Part shown: piece after piece, positions 24,328-34,424 of the stretch
How the letters are laid out: each line of letters opens with the position of its first letter
Position numbering within the stretch: the first letter of the stretch is position 1
NCBI RefSeq assembly: GCF_024586455.1
Contig: NC_065920.1
Span: 16,144,144 to 16,208,143, forward strand
Direction of reading: 5' to 3'
DNA from: Bactrocera neohumeralis
Lineage: Eukaryota; Arthropoda; Insecta; Diptera; Tephritidae
DNA: 64,000 nucleotides
Made by a program: the position numbers and the translations under genes
Notes under the pieces: model-generated
What the model was told of the DNA's origin: nothing
Databases searched by the model: none
Seen by the model: only the letters and a program-made list of their open reading frames with translations

Positions 24328-24612
24328 TATATTTCGTCACCTAAAATGCAAAACAACGTGTCATCAAAAGAATTGAAATTGAGTTTTTTATTGCTTACGA
24401 TTCACAACATCATATTACATAGCATAAAATTTTCAGCAGCCGCTGTCAGATATAACCAATATATAACCATATGATAACCAATACATAACCACTTTATAAC
24501 CAAAACTCAAATTTTGTGTCAATATGAGTGGTTTCTATCATATCGTTTTTCCTTCGCCTGTGAACTTATGAAAAGTGATGTTACGTTATTTTGCATTTTG
24601 GGTGACGATATA
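24328..24612 (+). mobile_element. MITE-like inverted-repeat element, copy B (best preserved)
   Basis: Left end TCGTCACCTAAAATGCAAAA then CAACGTG; right end ACGTTATTTTGCATTTTGGG then TGACGATATA. These are near-perfect terminal inverted repeats of about 28 bp on a 285-bp element. Inside is ATAACCAATATATAACC and related units (24456-24504), each about 13-17 bp. The flanks are TA-rich (tgTA...TAta), compatible with a TA target but not proof of one. No protein is encoded, so transposition would require a transposase supplied in trans. Confidence 0.85.
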
Positions 24613-24825
24613 TAATGTTTCCAAAACGACATCACCCATTTTTGGAATTCTACAAAAGCAAAACCAGTGTAAGTTCCAGGCTTTTTTATTTAAATATTTC
24701 ACCGCCCTTACTTAGAAAAAATTATCAGAGAAGATAGCGAGTGATTTTAGAGAGGTTTCAACATTTTCGAAAATCTAACGGAAACTTTAATGTCATTATG
24801 AATAATGTTTAAGTTTTCCTCTTTT

Positions 24826-25802
24826 TATACCCTGAGCTGGGTGTTTTAAGTTTGCCACGATATTTTTAACAGCCAAAAGGAAACGTCAGAAACTCTATAT
24901 AGTATATACGTAAATAATTAGCTTGACGAGCTGAGTCCATTTAGCCGTGTCAGTATGTCTGTCCGTGTGTCCGTCTGTCTGTATATACGCGAATTAGTCA
25001 TTCAGTCTTTAAGATATCGAACTGAATATTTACACGTCCTTTTCCCGCTAAGAAGCTCTTCATTTGTCAGAACTACAGATATCGGGCTACTATAACATAT
25101 AGTGCCATAGAAAGTGCACGATCGAAATTAAGTTCTTGTATGGATAACTTTTTTATTTGAGAAGATATATTCACGAAATTTGGCATGGATTAATATCTAA
25201 GGTAATGATCCAATCTCTAAAGAAATTATTCGGATTCAGTCACTATAGCATATAGCTGCCATGCAAACTGACCGATCAGTATCATGTCTTTATAAGGAAC
25301 AGTTTTTTATTTGTCGAGATATCTTCTTGAAATTTTCTTTGAATTATTTGTTAAACCAACTGTACAATATAGCAATAAATTGTTCAGATCAGACCACTAT
25401 AGCATATAGCTGCCGATCGGAATCAAATGCTTATATGGGAAGCCATTTCCTTCGAAGAGATATCTTCTCTAAATTTGACATAAATTATTGTCCAAAGCAA
25501 CTCTACAATTTCCGCAAAAATTGTTGAGATCGACCCATAATATCATATAGCTGCCATACAAAGTGAACGATCGGAGTCAAGTCCTTGTATGGAAAACTTT
25601 TTTATTTCTGGAAATATCTTCATGAAATTTGGCATGAGTTATTGCCCAAGGAAACGGCACAATCTCCGAAAAAATCCTCAGATAGCGTCACTATAGCATA
25701 TAGCTGACATACAAACTGAATTGATAGGAACCGAGTACTGGTAAGCAACCTTTCGTATTTGTGAATTTTAACTTTTATGCAACCGAAGTTGCCATTTTTT
25801 CT
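24826..25802 (+). repeat. ~154-bp tandem-repeat element, copy 6, near full length
   Basis: The most complete copy. The 5' end is tttttataccctgagctggg then aagtttgccacgat, next the unique segment containing ctgtccgtgtgtccgtctgt and tatacgcgaattagtc, then four to five units of about 142-155 bp (core near 25091, 25252, 25403, 25545 and 25697). The 3' end is a degraded aaccgaagttgcc followed by a T-run. It lacks coding capacity. The overall layout of unique 5' block, central tandem repeats and hairpin plus T-run 3' end is the one described for DINE-TR-like, Helentron-related elements; that assignment is inference. Confidence 0.88.
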
Positions 25803-27651
25803 CATTTAAAATGTGTTCAAGGAACCATTCAATAAGTCAGCGCAGTTAAAACATATCCATACTGTCATATAACAATATATATTGCTATCAGTTTGTCCTT
25901 GCAACTAAAATATGTTGAGCATGCCTTTGAGTTGACCTTAAAAATCGTAAAACTGCACGTTTAATTCACCTACTATTTGCTGTAATGTATGAAAATAGTT
26001 GCTAAAATGAAGCTTATAACAACATAAGCGCATAAACGCTTTCCTACAACAACAAAGAGCACAAATTTTATATGGACTTTTCACCAAACGACTTTCAGAT
26101 TTTCAAACACACAACGTATTAACACTAGCAGCAAACACAATGCATTTGAATTCATATATGATTGGGTTTATGTGAAAACAAATCTACACACACACTCGAT
26201 TGAACTGCAGGAACTTCGACTTTCCGTCGCTGGTGCGCATGCGTATGCCAAGCACGCAGCGGCTGTCAAGCAGCAGCGGCGGCAAATATACAACATAAAG
26301 AAAATTTCAAAGCACATATGCCTACTTGTTGCATGCAACCATGCAACACGCTGCACAAAACAAAAATACTAATGCCTTGAATGCGCTAAACCAGAATTTT
26401 AGACACAAACAGCGCACACAGAGAGGAGACAAAAGAAAATATTTATCGAAAATCTAAGAAAATCAAATGTTATTTTTTATTATTTTTTTTTAATTTTTTT
26501 TTTAATTTTTTTTTTATTATTTTTTTTTTTGTGGCATGAAAGTTGTGCATGCATTTACCATTTATGTTGCACCAACGTTACGGCAACTTGTAATCCTTAA
26601 AGTGCAAGCGTTCTGCAAAGTTGTTGTTATTGTGCTGAAATTTTTTGTTATTGTTGTTTTAGCAAACGTTTTTTAATATTGAATATTTGTAATATTATAA
26701 TATTTATTCAAATTGCATTTGCCTACTGCAAAGGCCAATGTTGCACTTTCACACAAATAAACACAATTTCACAAACTTAACGGTATTCATAGCACTTCCC
26801 TTGCGCTACTAATTTCTAATTGTATTGAGCACATATGCACATGGCTTTCTAAGCTTGTATGTGTGTAGTAATATTATTTTCAGATTTTCAACTTTTCTTC
26901 TAAGTGCTGCCCCGCTTACAACACTTCAGCGCCGCCGCGTAGGGCGTACGAATATGCAACAAACACATGACGTTCACACATTTTATTTGCAACATGAATT
27001 AATATATATATTTCTATGCTATATATGTATGTATGTGTGTAGACGCGTGCACTTTTCGAAAGAATTGCAAAGAATTCACAATTTCATAGGCGTGTATGCA
27101 AGCATGTACATATGTACTTCGTGTGGCAACACAAACACAATGCGCTTGCAAATTTCTACTTCCGCACAATTCCGTTTGAAATTTTTTCACAAAATATCAA
27201 ATTATCAAAATTATATATATTTTTAGTGATTTAGCACTGCTTGCTTACTTTTAGTATCTTCCGATTCTTCAAAAAACTTCACAGAATTATTGCAACTTTG
27301 CTTTTGTAAAATTAAAAACTGAGAAACTCCACGAACGCGTCTCAGTGCGCACAAAATCCAAAAATTCGACGAAACACGAAACGTCCGCGCAACGCTGCTA
27401 CACAAAATCGCGGTCGTAACAAAACTGGAGAGGCTTCGAGCTGCTGGAGTGCGTGTCGGCCGGAATGGAGGTGTTCAGATATGGCCAACTGGCAATTTGC
27501 TCGGCGAGAGCGCGCCAGAACGTTGGCTTAAGACGAAACAAATAAGACGCTCACTCCCACTCTCTCAGCTGCTGTCGCTCTCACTGACAGCCGAACTCTC
27601 AATTAGCATTGCGGCTGGTTGCAACTTGCCACAGACACGTATTTATGCGGA
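25803..27651. other. Non-coding DNA, with a T-rich tract
   Basis: A T-rich low-complexity tract lies at 26461-26532. The block 27390-27620 is richer in GC. Short frames have no recognised domain. Confidence 0.4.
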
Positions 27652-28110
27652 CAAAAACAAAAAAAAACAAATACAACAAAAACAATAAAAACAACAAATG
27701 CAAGAAAAACAAAAAATACAACAAAAACAAAAAACAATGAATGCACCAAAAACAATAAATACAACAAACACAAGAAAAAAGAAGAAAAACAACATACAAC
27801 AAATACAAAAATTAAAAATATTACAACAAAAACAAGAGAAATAAGAAACAACAACAAAAACAACATATACAGCAAATACAAAAAATACAACAAGAATAAT
27901 AAATACAACATATACAACAAAAACAAAAAAATACAATATATACAACAAAACAACAACAGCAACAGTGCGCCGTGAAGGCAACCAGCGCACAACAAATGCA
28001 GACATTTTTTAATGCAGCAACAACCACAAAGCAGTGAAGACATCAAGCGCAAAGCCAACTAGCAACAGCAAAGAGGACAACAACAGCAACAACAACAACG
28101 GTAGCGACAA
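27652..28110. repeat. CAA/AAC-rich low-complexity tract
   Basis: About 310 bp of (ACAAAAACAA)-type sequence from 27652 to 27960, with shorter CAACAA runs to 28110. It generates long spurious frames: Asn/Thr/Lys-rich on plus, and Leu/Phe/Cys-rich on minus. Confidence 0.9.
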
Positions 28111-29061
28111 CAAAAATGTCCACACACTGTAACTGTTGGAAAAGCTGTCCAGCAAGATCATTTACAATTTACAACGGCCGCACACAACAACAACCAACTG
28201 CAGAAAACAACAACTGGCAACAACAAATACAACTGGCAACAAGAACATACCATTTGGAGCGCTGGACTCTCACCAAATGTGGCAACTTGTTTTGGGCCAC
28301 AGCTCAACGCTCATTAGTGCTGAGCGCGTAACTAAATAATGGCCAACAAAAAAAGAAGTAAACAGCAATTGCAGCAAAGGCAACACAGGCGCAGGCAATA
28401 AAAGTAACACAGGCACAGAGCGCAAGCGTAAATCTCATCGCCGCTGAGCGTGCACTTGCATTTGAGTGCAAGTAGAAATGTGTGCGCGCTCAAGTTCTTG
28501 CCACAAGCGCAAGAACAGGACTTGCTATGCCAGCGCATTGGAGAGCAGACAGGCTACGTACCTGTTCAGCTCGGTACTTCGGTACTTACATACAGGTAAA
28601 ACCAGAAATTTTCACTTGTTTTTCCAAGTCTCACTTTTCATTTTCGCTCGCTCGCTCTCTCTCTCTTGCTTATTTTCTTTCCGAGCGTTTGGCTTGGTCA
28701 ACAGCGCGCAAGCGTGTAGACAAATTCTGTCTTCTACTAAGCGTTAGAATATAAAAATTTTATGGCATCATTTTTTATCAAACGAATGGTGTAATATTAA
28801 TGTGATAAAAATCAATAGTCGAAATCATTTCGATTGGGTATAATAATAGACAGGCAGATAGAGTTTGAGCAGGTGTTGACCACACTGGTGACGGGCTGAG
28901 TTGATGATTAAAACAAGTTTCCTATCCAAAACTGTTGAAGCTTGCTGGTAATATCGGTACTCAAGACTTTGATAAGATGATTAGTAAATTACTAGTATTT
29001 AGAAGAAATCTTACAGCAACGTGATTAGACAGCGAGTTGAGGTCTAAACAGCGTCTCTGAA
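28111..29061. other. Non-coding DNA, possible regulatory block
   Basis: Contains a CTCGCTCGCTCTCTCTCTCT run near 28646-28665 (GAGA-type on the minus strand) and a consensus-like splice donor (CAG|GTAAAA near 28597). Neither is enough to call a promoter or exon. Confidence 0.3.
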
Positions 29062-30041
29062 TGAGCTATAATACCCTTCACAAATAAAAAATATTGCTTA
29101 AAGAACTTGATTTTGATCGTGCCGTTTGATTTGAGCCGCCCAGTTTGTATGACAGCTATATGATATAGTGAACCGATCTAAGCAATTTCTTCGGAGACTA
29201 CACTGTTGCTTTGGACAATAACACATGCCAAATTTCTTGTAGATATCTCATCAAATAAAAGACTTTTCCATAGAACGGCATGATTTCGATCGTTCAGTTT
29301 GTATGGCAGCTATGAGCTATAGTGGACCGATTTGAAAAATTTCTACGGATGTTATAGAGTTACTTTGAATAATAAACTATGCCAAATTTTGTGAAGACAT
29401 CTAGTCAAATGAGAAAGTTTTCCATAGGACCGCATGATTTCGATCGTTCAGTTACATTACAACTATGATATAGCTGTCCGATATCAACAGTTCCGACAAA
29501 TGATCAACTTTTTGCAGAAAAACGGACGTGTGCTCAATTTCAGATCGATATCTCAAAAATTGAGGCACGCGTACGTATATATACATATATACAAACGAAG
29601 AGATTGACAATATCTGTCCATGTCCAAATCGGCTCAGCTCGTCATGCTGTTCATTTATATCTATCGTTACCTAATATGCAAAACAACATATCATCAAAAA
29701 AATAAATTGGAAGTCGCTGTAAGATATAATAACTAATATATAACCATATGATAACTAATATATATTTCTAATATGATAACCAATATATAATGACTTTATG
29801 AACCACAACATTTTGGTTTTGTTTCAATTTTTTCCGTAGAGACATTATCCCATCATTAAACTTTTTCCTTTCGCCGTAAACTAACAAGAAAAGTTATGAC
29901 ACGTTATTTTGCATTTTAGACCGAAAAGATGATAGTCCGATGATGCAAGTCATCTTATAGGTGGATGTTCAAAACTTCCCAGCCAAGATCTGGTGTTCTA
30001 AACGTGTAGTAAAATTCATACACCCTGTTCAGGGTATAAAA
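29062..30041 (-). repeat. ~154-bp tandem-repeat element, copy 7, interrupted by a MITE
   Basis: In reverse orientation it begins with agctataatacccttcacaa (inner side of the hairpin end) and carries three units (core near 29145, 29299 and 29455). It continues through the unique segment (gacaatatctgtccatgtcc, ctcagctcgtcatgctgttc) to about 29658. It resumes after the inserted MITE and closes at 30020-30041 with CACCCTGTTCAGGGTATAAA, the palindromic 5' end. Sequence at 29930-30018 aligns to the 5' block of other copies (for example gtgttctaaac against gtgttacaaac). Confidence 0.85.
29659..29927 (+). mobile_element. MITE-like inverted-repeat element, copy C, nested
   Basis: Left end CGTTACCTAATATGCAAAAC then AACATA; right end ACGTTATTTTGCATTTTAGA; internal ATAACTAATATATAACC-type units at 29727-29795. 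Ends and internal repeats match copies A and B. It sits inside a ~154-bp tandem-repeat element, so it inserted later. Confidence 0.8.
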
Positions 30042-31760
30042 ATACTTGAGTGCCCTTTTGAAAGTTCTGAAGTTAATAAACTGCTTAAACTTTACCGCTT
30101 TGAAAGGTCTGTGACTTTGTTCGTTGAAATTGGTTTAAAAAAAAACTTTTACGCTTCAAAGTCTGTTTGACAAGCCATAAACTCATCATCTCTTAACCGT
30201 TGCATACATATAGGCACCTTAGGTCCAGAATTTTTTCATTTTTAATGGAAAACTATTTTATCTCCTAATATTTCTGCCACTCATTTACTTTTCAGCTGAG
30301 ATTTATCGAAGAGATATGAACCAATTGGATATTTATGACTTTAAAGTTGCTCAATTTTTATATAATTATTAAAAATGTTGCCTACATTTAGGCGAATTAT
30401 TAATTAAATTTCATTCTAGTGTCAACACAAACCTTAACCACAATACCTTCCTGACGATAAAAAAAAATATTTGGCCTTTTTTAGTAAACAAAACAACCAT
30501 TTAATAAGTAACGGTTAATTAAAGTAGAATCACAACATATTTCAAACTTTCGAGCATGCAACATTATATGCAACGAGTTTTCAAAATGTTGCTGTTTTTG
30601 TTTTGACAACCGAATTACGCTTTTCTTTGCGCTCACACCAAATTAACTGCCATCTTTGCTTTCGACGTTGCTCGCAATTTGTAAATTGTGCAATTATTTA
30701 CTTGCTCTCGCTCATCATAATCTAAACGCTTGGCTCTTGGCTGCTATGAGAGCGCGGAATATTTCCTGGAGCCGCCGGCAAAATATACTCGTATACCATC
30801 AGGAGAGATAAAAAAGTAATGTTTTTGTATAATTATTGACTTGCAGGCTGCAATAGAGTTGGAACTGTGTAGAAAACAAAACAATGAGCGACAAAAGCAA
30901 TGCCTTGACAGGGAGCACCTAACTGAAAATTCTTTAAAAGAAATTTTTACTTTTTGTACGGAGCAAGTCAGTGCAGGGCAAAGCGACTTAGCATACAAAT
31001 GCTGCAAGTAAAATTCAACGAAGAGCGCCAAGCCTGGTTCTTTTGCTTTACTTTTTGTTGCTTTTGGTGCTGTGCTCTTGAACGTCATTAAGCGGAGAGC
31101 GACTTGTGTTGAGCGTGGCACCAAGTTCGGTGTGTTGATTGAGGAATACAGGAAAACTGGTTTCGAATTAAAATTATCGATGCTCATTTTTTAGTTTGCT
31201 ACGCTGCTATGTTGCTGCTGCTGCTGCTGCTGGTTGAACTCCTTTACTGCTGGTTATGTGTGTGAGTGTCTGTGCTGTTCTTTTTTTGTTTTTTGCTGGT
31301 GATTCCACATTTACCTTGGCTTGGCTTTAGACCTACCTTTCGTTCTTTTGTTGTGTTCGCTGTTGTTGTTGTTGCTGCTATTATTATTATTGTTTTGCTA
31401 TTCTTCTACAGTTTGGTCACTTTTTAAAGCGTCTTTTTTGTCTATGGCTTTGTTATTCTTTGCCTTTCGTATTGGTCTCAACGGTAACATACATATGTAT
31501 ACGTATACGTATATATCGTACTCTTACATATATGAAGATATATGAAGATATGTGTATAATATGATTACATATATTCCCTGCACGTGGACTCACACTCATG
31601 ATTATTTGTATATTCATTTATACATATGCAAACATATCTATATACATACATTCATGTATACATATATAAAATATTGAGGTAGAGACAAATATTGAAAAAT
31701 ATTGCTGAAATGTCTAAGAAAATATTTTAGGTGTGCAGAAGATTAAAAAAAGACAATATA
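30042..31760. other. Non-coding DNA
   Basis: Includes a (CTG)n run near 31211-31232 and TATA/CATA tracts at 31480-31680. A 147-codon minus-strand frame at 30744-31187 has no recognisable domain, low-information composition and no splice context, so I do not call a gene. Confidence 0.4.
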
Positions 31761-31975
31761 AATGTTCACTTCGACTGCACCAAAGCTGTAATACCCTTCA
31801 CGGTTGCATTTCCGATCGCATAAAAGACAACAAAAATATCTCTTTCTTGATTTTGAACGATCAGTTTGCATGGCAGCTATACGCTGTAGTCGGCCAACAA
31901 TATGTTCGGAGATTGCAGCCTTGCCTTAGGTCATTCACTATGTCATACTTCGTGAAGATATCGTGTGAAATACGA
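31761..31975 (-). repeat. ~154-bp tandem-repeat element, copy 8, short, with 3' end
   Basis: Reverse orientation. It begins with a decayed hairpin end (gttcacttcgactgcaccaa, agctgtaatacccttcac), then one unit (gatcagtttgcatggcagct, atacgctgtagt), and stops near 31975. Confidence 0.75.
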
Positions 31976-32059
31976 TACAGATGCCATTGCCATTTTAGTG
32001 ACGGGTAGTTGTCTACACAACATTAGCAATATTATGACGACCCCTATCAATGCATTCCA

Positions 32060-32700
32060 GCATTGCATGCGGGTCTGAGAATTAATCCGGAGAAATAGTA
32101 CACTATTTTTGTATTCACAAGGAAACTACAAAATTCTTCCATGGAGGTGATAAATGGTACCCAACTCTCTCTCAAGGACCGCACCAAGTACATTGGGGCA
32201 GCCTTGGACAACAAACTGCTGTGGAAGCACTACGTAAATGAAAGAGTGAGAAAGGCCAGCAATGGATTATTTGCATTTCGGCAGATACTTGGCACAATCT
32301 GGGGAATTTCTTGTGCACCGGTACTACATAGATTCTGATGGTCAGGCATATCGGAAACCAATGGCTGCCCTGTGCTCTAAGAACCACTCTAACGTCAGCT
32401 CTTAAACTAACTAGCCTGTGATCTATTAATAACTTCGCTGAAACCTGCGCAGCAAAATCGTTGGGGCTACACTGGTTGCAGGAGAATTAACATATAGAAC
32501 TTTCGGGCGTAGCTCGGTGAGTAATGGCGACTCAGCAAGCAGAGGGTGATGATCCCACATTTCAATTGGGAAAGAAGGTTGAGAGTAAACATGGTTAGCG
32601 TAAAGGTATGCTAGCTGCACGCACTTTAAACATTTATACCGATGACTCGAAAATGAAGGACGGAGTTGAAGCGGGGATATACTACTATCATTAGCCTACT
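32060..32700 (+). pseudogene. RNase H-bearing LINE fragment: RT thumb to RNase H start
   Basis: Plus-strand translation shows a GLRINPEK..TIFVFTRK stretch, then KDRTKYIGAALDNKLLWK, ERVRKASNGLF and FRQILGTIWG. These correspond to the region after the YADD box of LOA/I-like LINE polymerases (NPxKTxxxxFTRK...W...ERVxKAxxALYxCxxxxGxxWG). A YTDDSKMKDG-like word near 32636-32667 resembles the start of RNase H (TDGSKM). Stops and frameshifts are frequent. A ~154-bp element fragment follows directly. Confidence 0.65.
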
Positions 32701-32702
32701 AG

Positions 32703-32875
32703 ACTTACCTAACTTAATATTGTCAAATAAAAAAGTGTTTCATACAAAAACTTGATGTTGGTTGTCATTGTACCAAATAGCAGATACTTGAGAGAAAAAG
32801 ACCTGTATAGATAGATACGGACAAGACTAAATCGACTCAGCCCATCACCCTGTTTATTTATACATATATTTTAAG
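32703..32875 (-). repeat. ~154-bp tandem-repeat element, copy 9, fragment
   Basis: Reverse orientation: tgtcaaataaaaaagtgttt and catacaaaaacttgat are followed by the unique segment (gacaagactaaatcgactca, gcccatcaccctgttt). Both ends are missing. Confidence 0.7.
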
Positions 32876-33179
32876 GGCTTTCCAACTGATCCTTGTGAGT
32901 CAGTGAAGGACCCAGATTCACTTTTGAAAAACTTTGATGTAAACTTAATATAACCTGTCAAGCTCTCACATCTTAGGAAAAAGGTACGTAGGCTCTTCGA
33001 TAAGGCGAAGCATACGGGGATCTGGGAGGTAGACAACTGTTTACTGCGCACTCAATCAGGTGATCTATGGCTTCGTTCACGAAGTTCAAGTCTAAGGGGG
33101 TGGGCGGTATCATCCAGCACATGACCGCAAAGGTGATCTTTACACCCTAGATAGGAAGGAAGGACTATTCACTGACTAT

Positions 33180-33800
33180 TCCCAGACTTCGATAGAGCTC
33201 AAATATCGAAGCTGCAACGACTAGCATGCATCATGCTCGAACTCACACCACTTCACCTAGTAATCGGTCAGGTAGCCATATACACGTCTACACTGCTTCA
33301 AATGACAGCAGAAGGATTTGGCAGAGGTAAGGTAAAATCATCCCAGCGTATGAAGGACTTAAGTGGTGTAATACCATTGGCTTTTCTCCCAAGGAACAGC
33401 ATTACCAAAAGGATAAAGTTCACCAAGAAGTTCAAGGTTACCCTTAGCAGTAAGGCTGAATGGAATGATTCCGCTCTCGAGCTACTGCTTAGGAATAGTA
33501 CAATCAAATGGTACACAGAGGAAACAGAGAGAGGTATTAGCAATAATTCCAAGGCATGCGTCATTCCAATTTGCTAAAGGATGGTTACAACCTTATCAGA
33601 TTTAAATATGTAATCCACCTGCCTAGGGACAAACTCAGGCTACTTGTCGCATTCAATATTGGCCATTGTAAGAAGCACTTATAAAGACCCTAGAATTCAT
33701 GTCTCCAATTAAAGATCATATCGCCTCATTAGCACCTAGCAGTATATTGCAACTTATCTATATGCTGGGGCTGTGTGGGTCGATGTGACTTAGGAAAGGG
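33180..33800 (+). pseudogene. RNase H-bearing LINE fragment: connector and RNase H
   Basis: The plus strand encodes KLQRLACI then LELTPLHLVIGQVA, the connector before RNase H in LOA/I-like LINEs. This is followed by a long open frame (33233-33577) with KKFKVTLSSKAEWNDSALEL and a WYTEETERGI word at the place of the TDGSK-type RNase H motif. The frame ends without the rest of RNase H. It may belong to the same original insertion as 32060-32700, interrupted by the repeat fragment between them. Confidence 0.55.
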
Positions 33801-33910
33801 CACAATAGACCTTAGGTCACGGTAAAATCCTCATATATTTATCTTATAAAAATCTGATATAAAACCTTAGTTTGTTTTCAAGCATAAACTCGGAAGTTGG
33901 ATTGTTTTCC

Positions 33911-34410
33911 CACTACAAAAAAGTCATTTCGTATTTTGTCAATAGATGTCGTTGCAGTCGTATAGCTCCAGTGCTACCAATCACATTGTGTCATACCGTA
34001 TACTATTGGAAAGATGAAATTTTAAGCTAAATTTAACCAGAGAAAAAATAAATTTGGAGAAGCTGTAAAAAGGTTACAGCTGATCAAAAATAATGAAGAA
34101 ATTCGCTATATTTTGAAATTTTTGTATAAAAAAGGGAGGAATGTCACCACGGGCCACAAATGAAATTTGTGAAGTTTACCGAGACGTTACTGTATCAGTT
34201 CGTGTAACACAACTCGCTTCCATTCTGGAAATTTCCAAATTTCGATTTACACTGATGAGAGTTTAACACTGATGGAATAATGTCTCTAGCGGAAAAATGG
34301 CAAAAGTGGTCGACCAAAATGCTACATATTTGTTTATTTATTTATTAATATAAATAAAAAAAAATAAGTTGAAGTCTGATTAGAAATACGAAAAGACTTT
34401 TTCGACTACC
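33911..34410 (+). mobile_element. Internally deleted mariner with both terminal inverted repeats
   Basis: The left end AAAAAAGTCATTTCGTATTT (about 33916-33936) and right end AATACGAAAAGACTTTTTCG (about 34385-34404) are inverted repeats of each other. Between them the plus strand encodes a decayed mariner N-terminus: EIRYILKFLYKKGRN, then EVYRDVTVSVRV, then a short FxSGNF-like region and a GRPK linker word. The catalytic domain is absent, so the ~500-bp copy is a non-autonomous derivative. It is a different mariner subfamily from the ones at 12262 and 43753. Confidence 0.75.
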
Positions 34411-34424
34411 CAATATATTGAACT

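Noticed and set aside
27603..28058. Long Leu/Phe/Cys-rich minus-strand frame resembling membrane helices
   Set aside because: It is the complement of a CAA/AAC low-complexity tract, not a membrane protein.
30744..31187. 147-codon minus-strand open frame
   Set aside because: No recognisable domain or membrane/secretory pattern; composition fits a chance frame.
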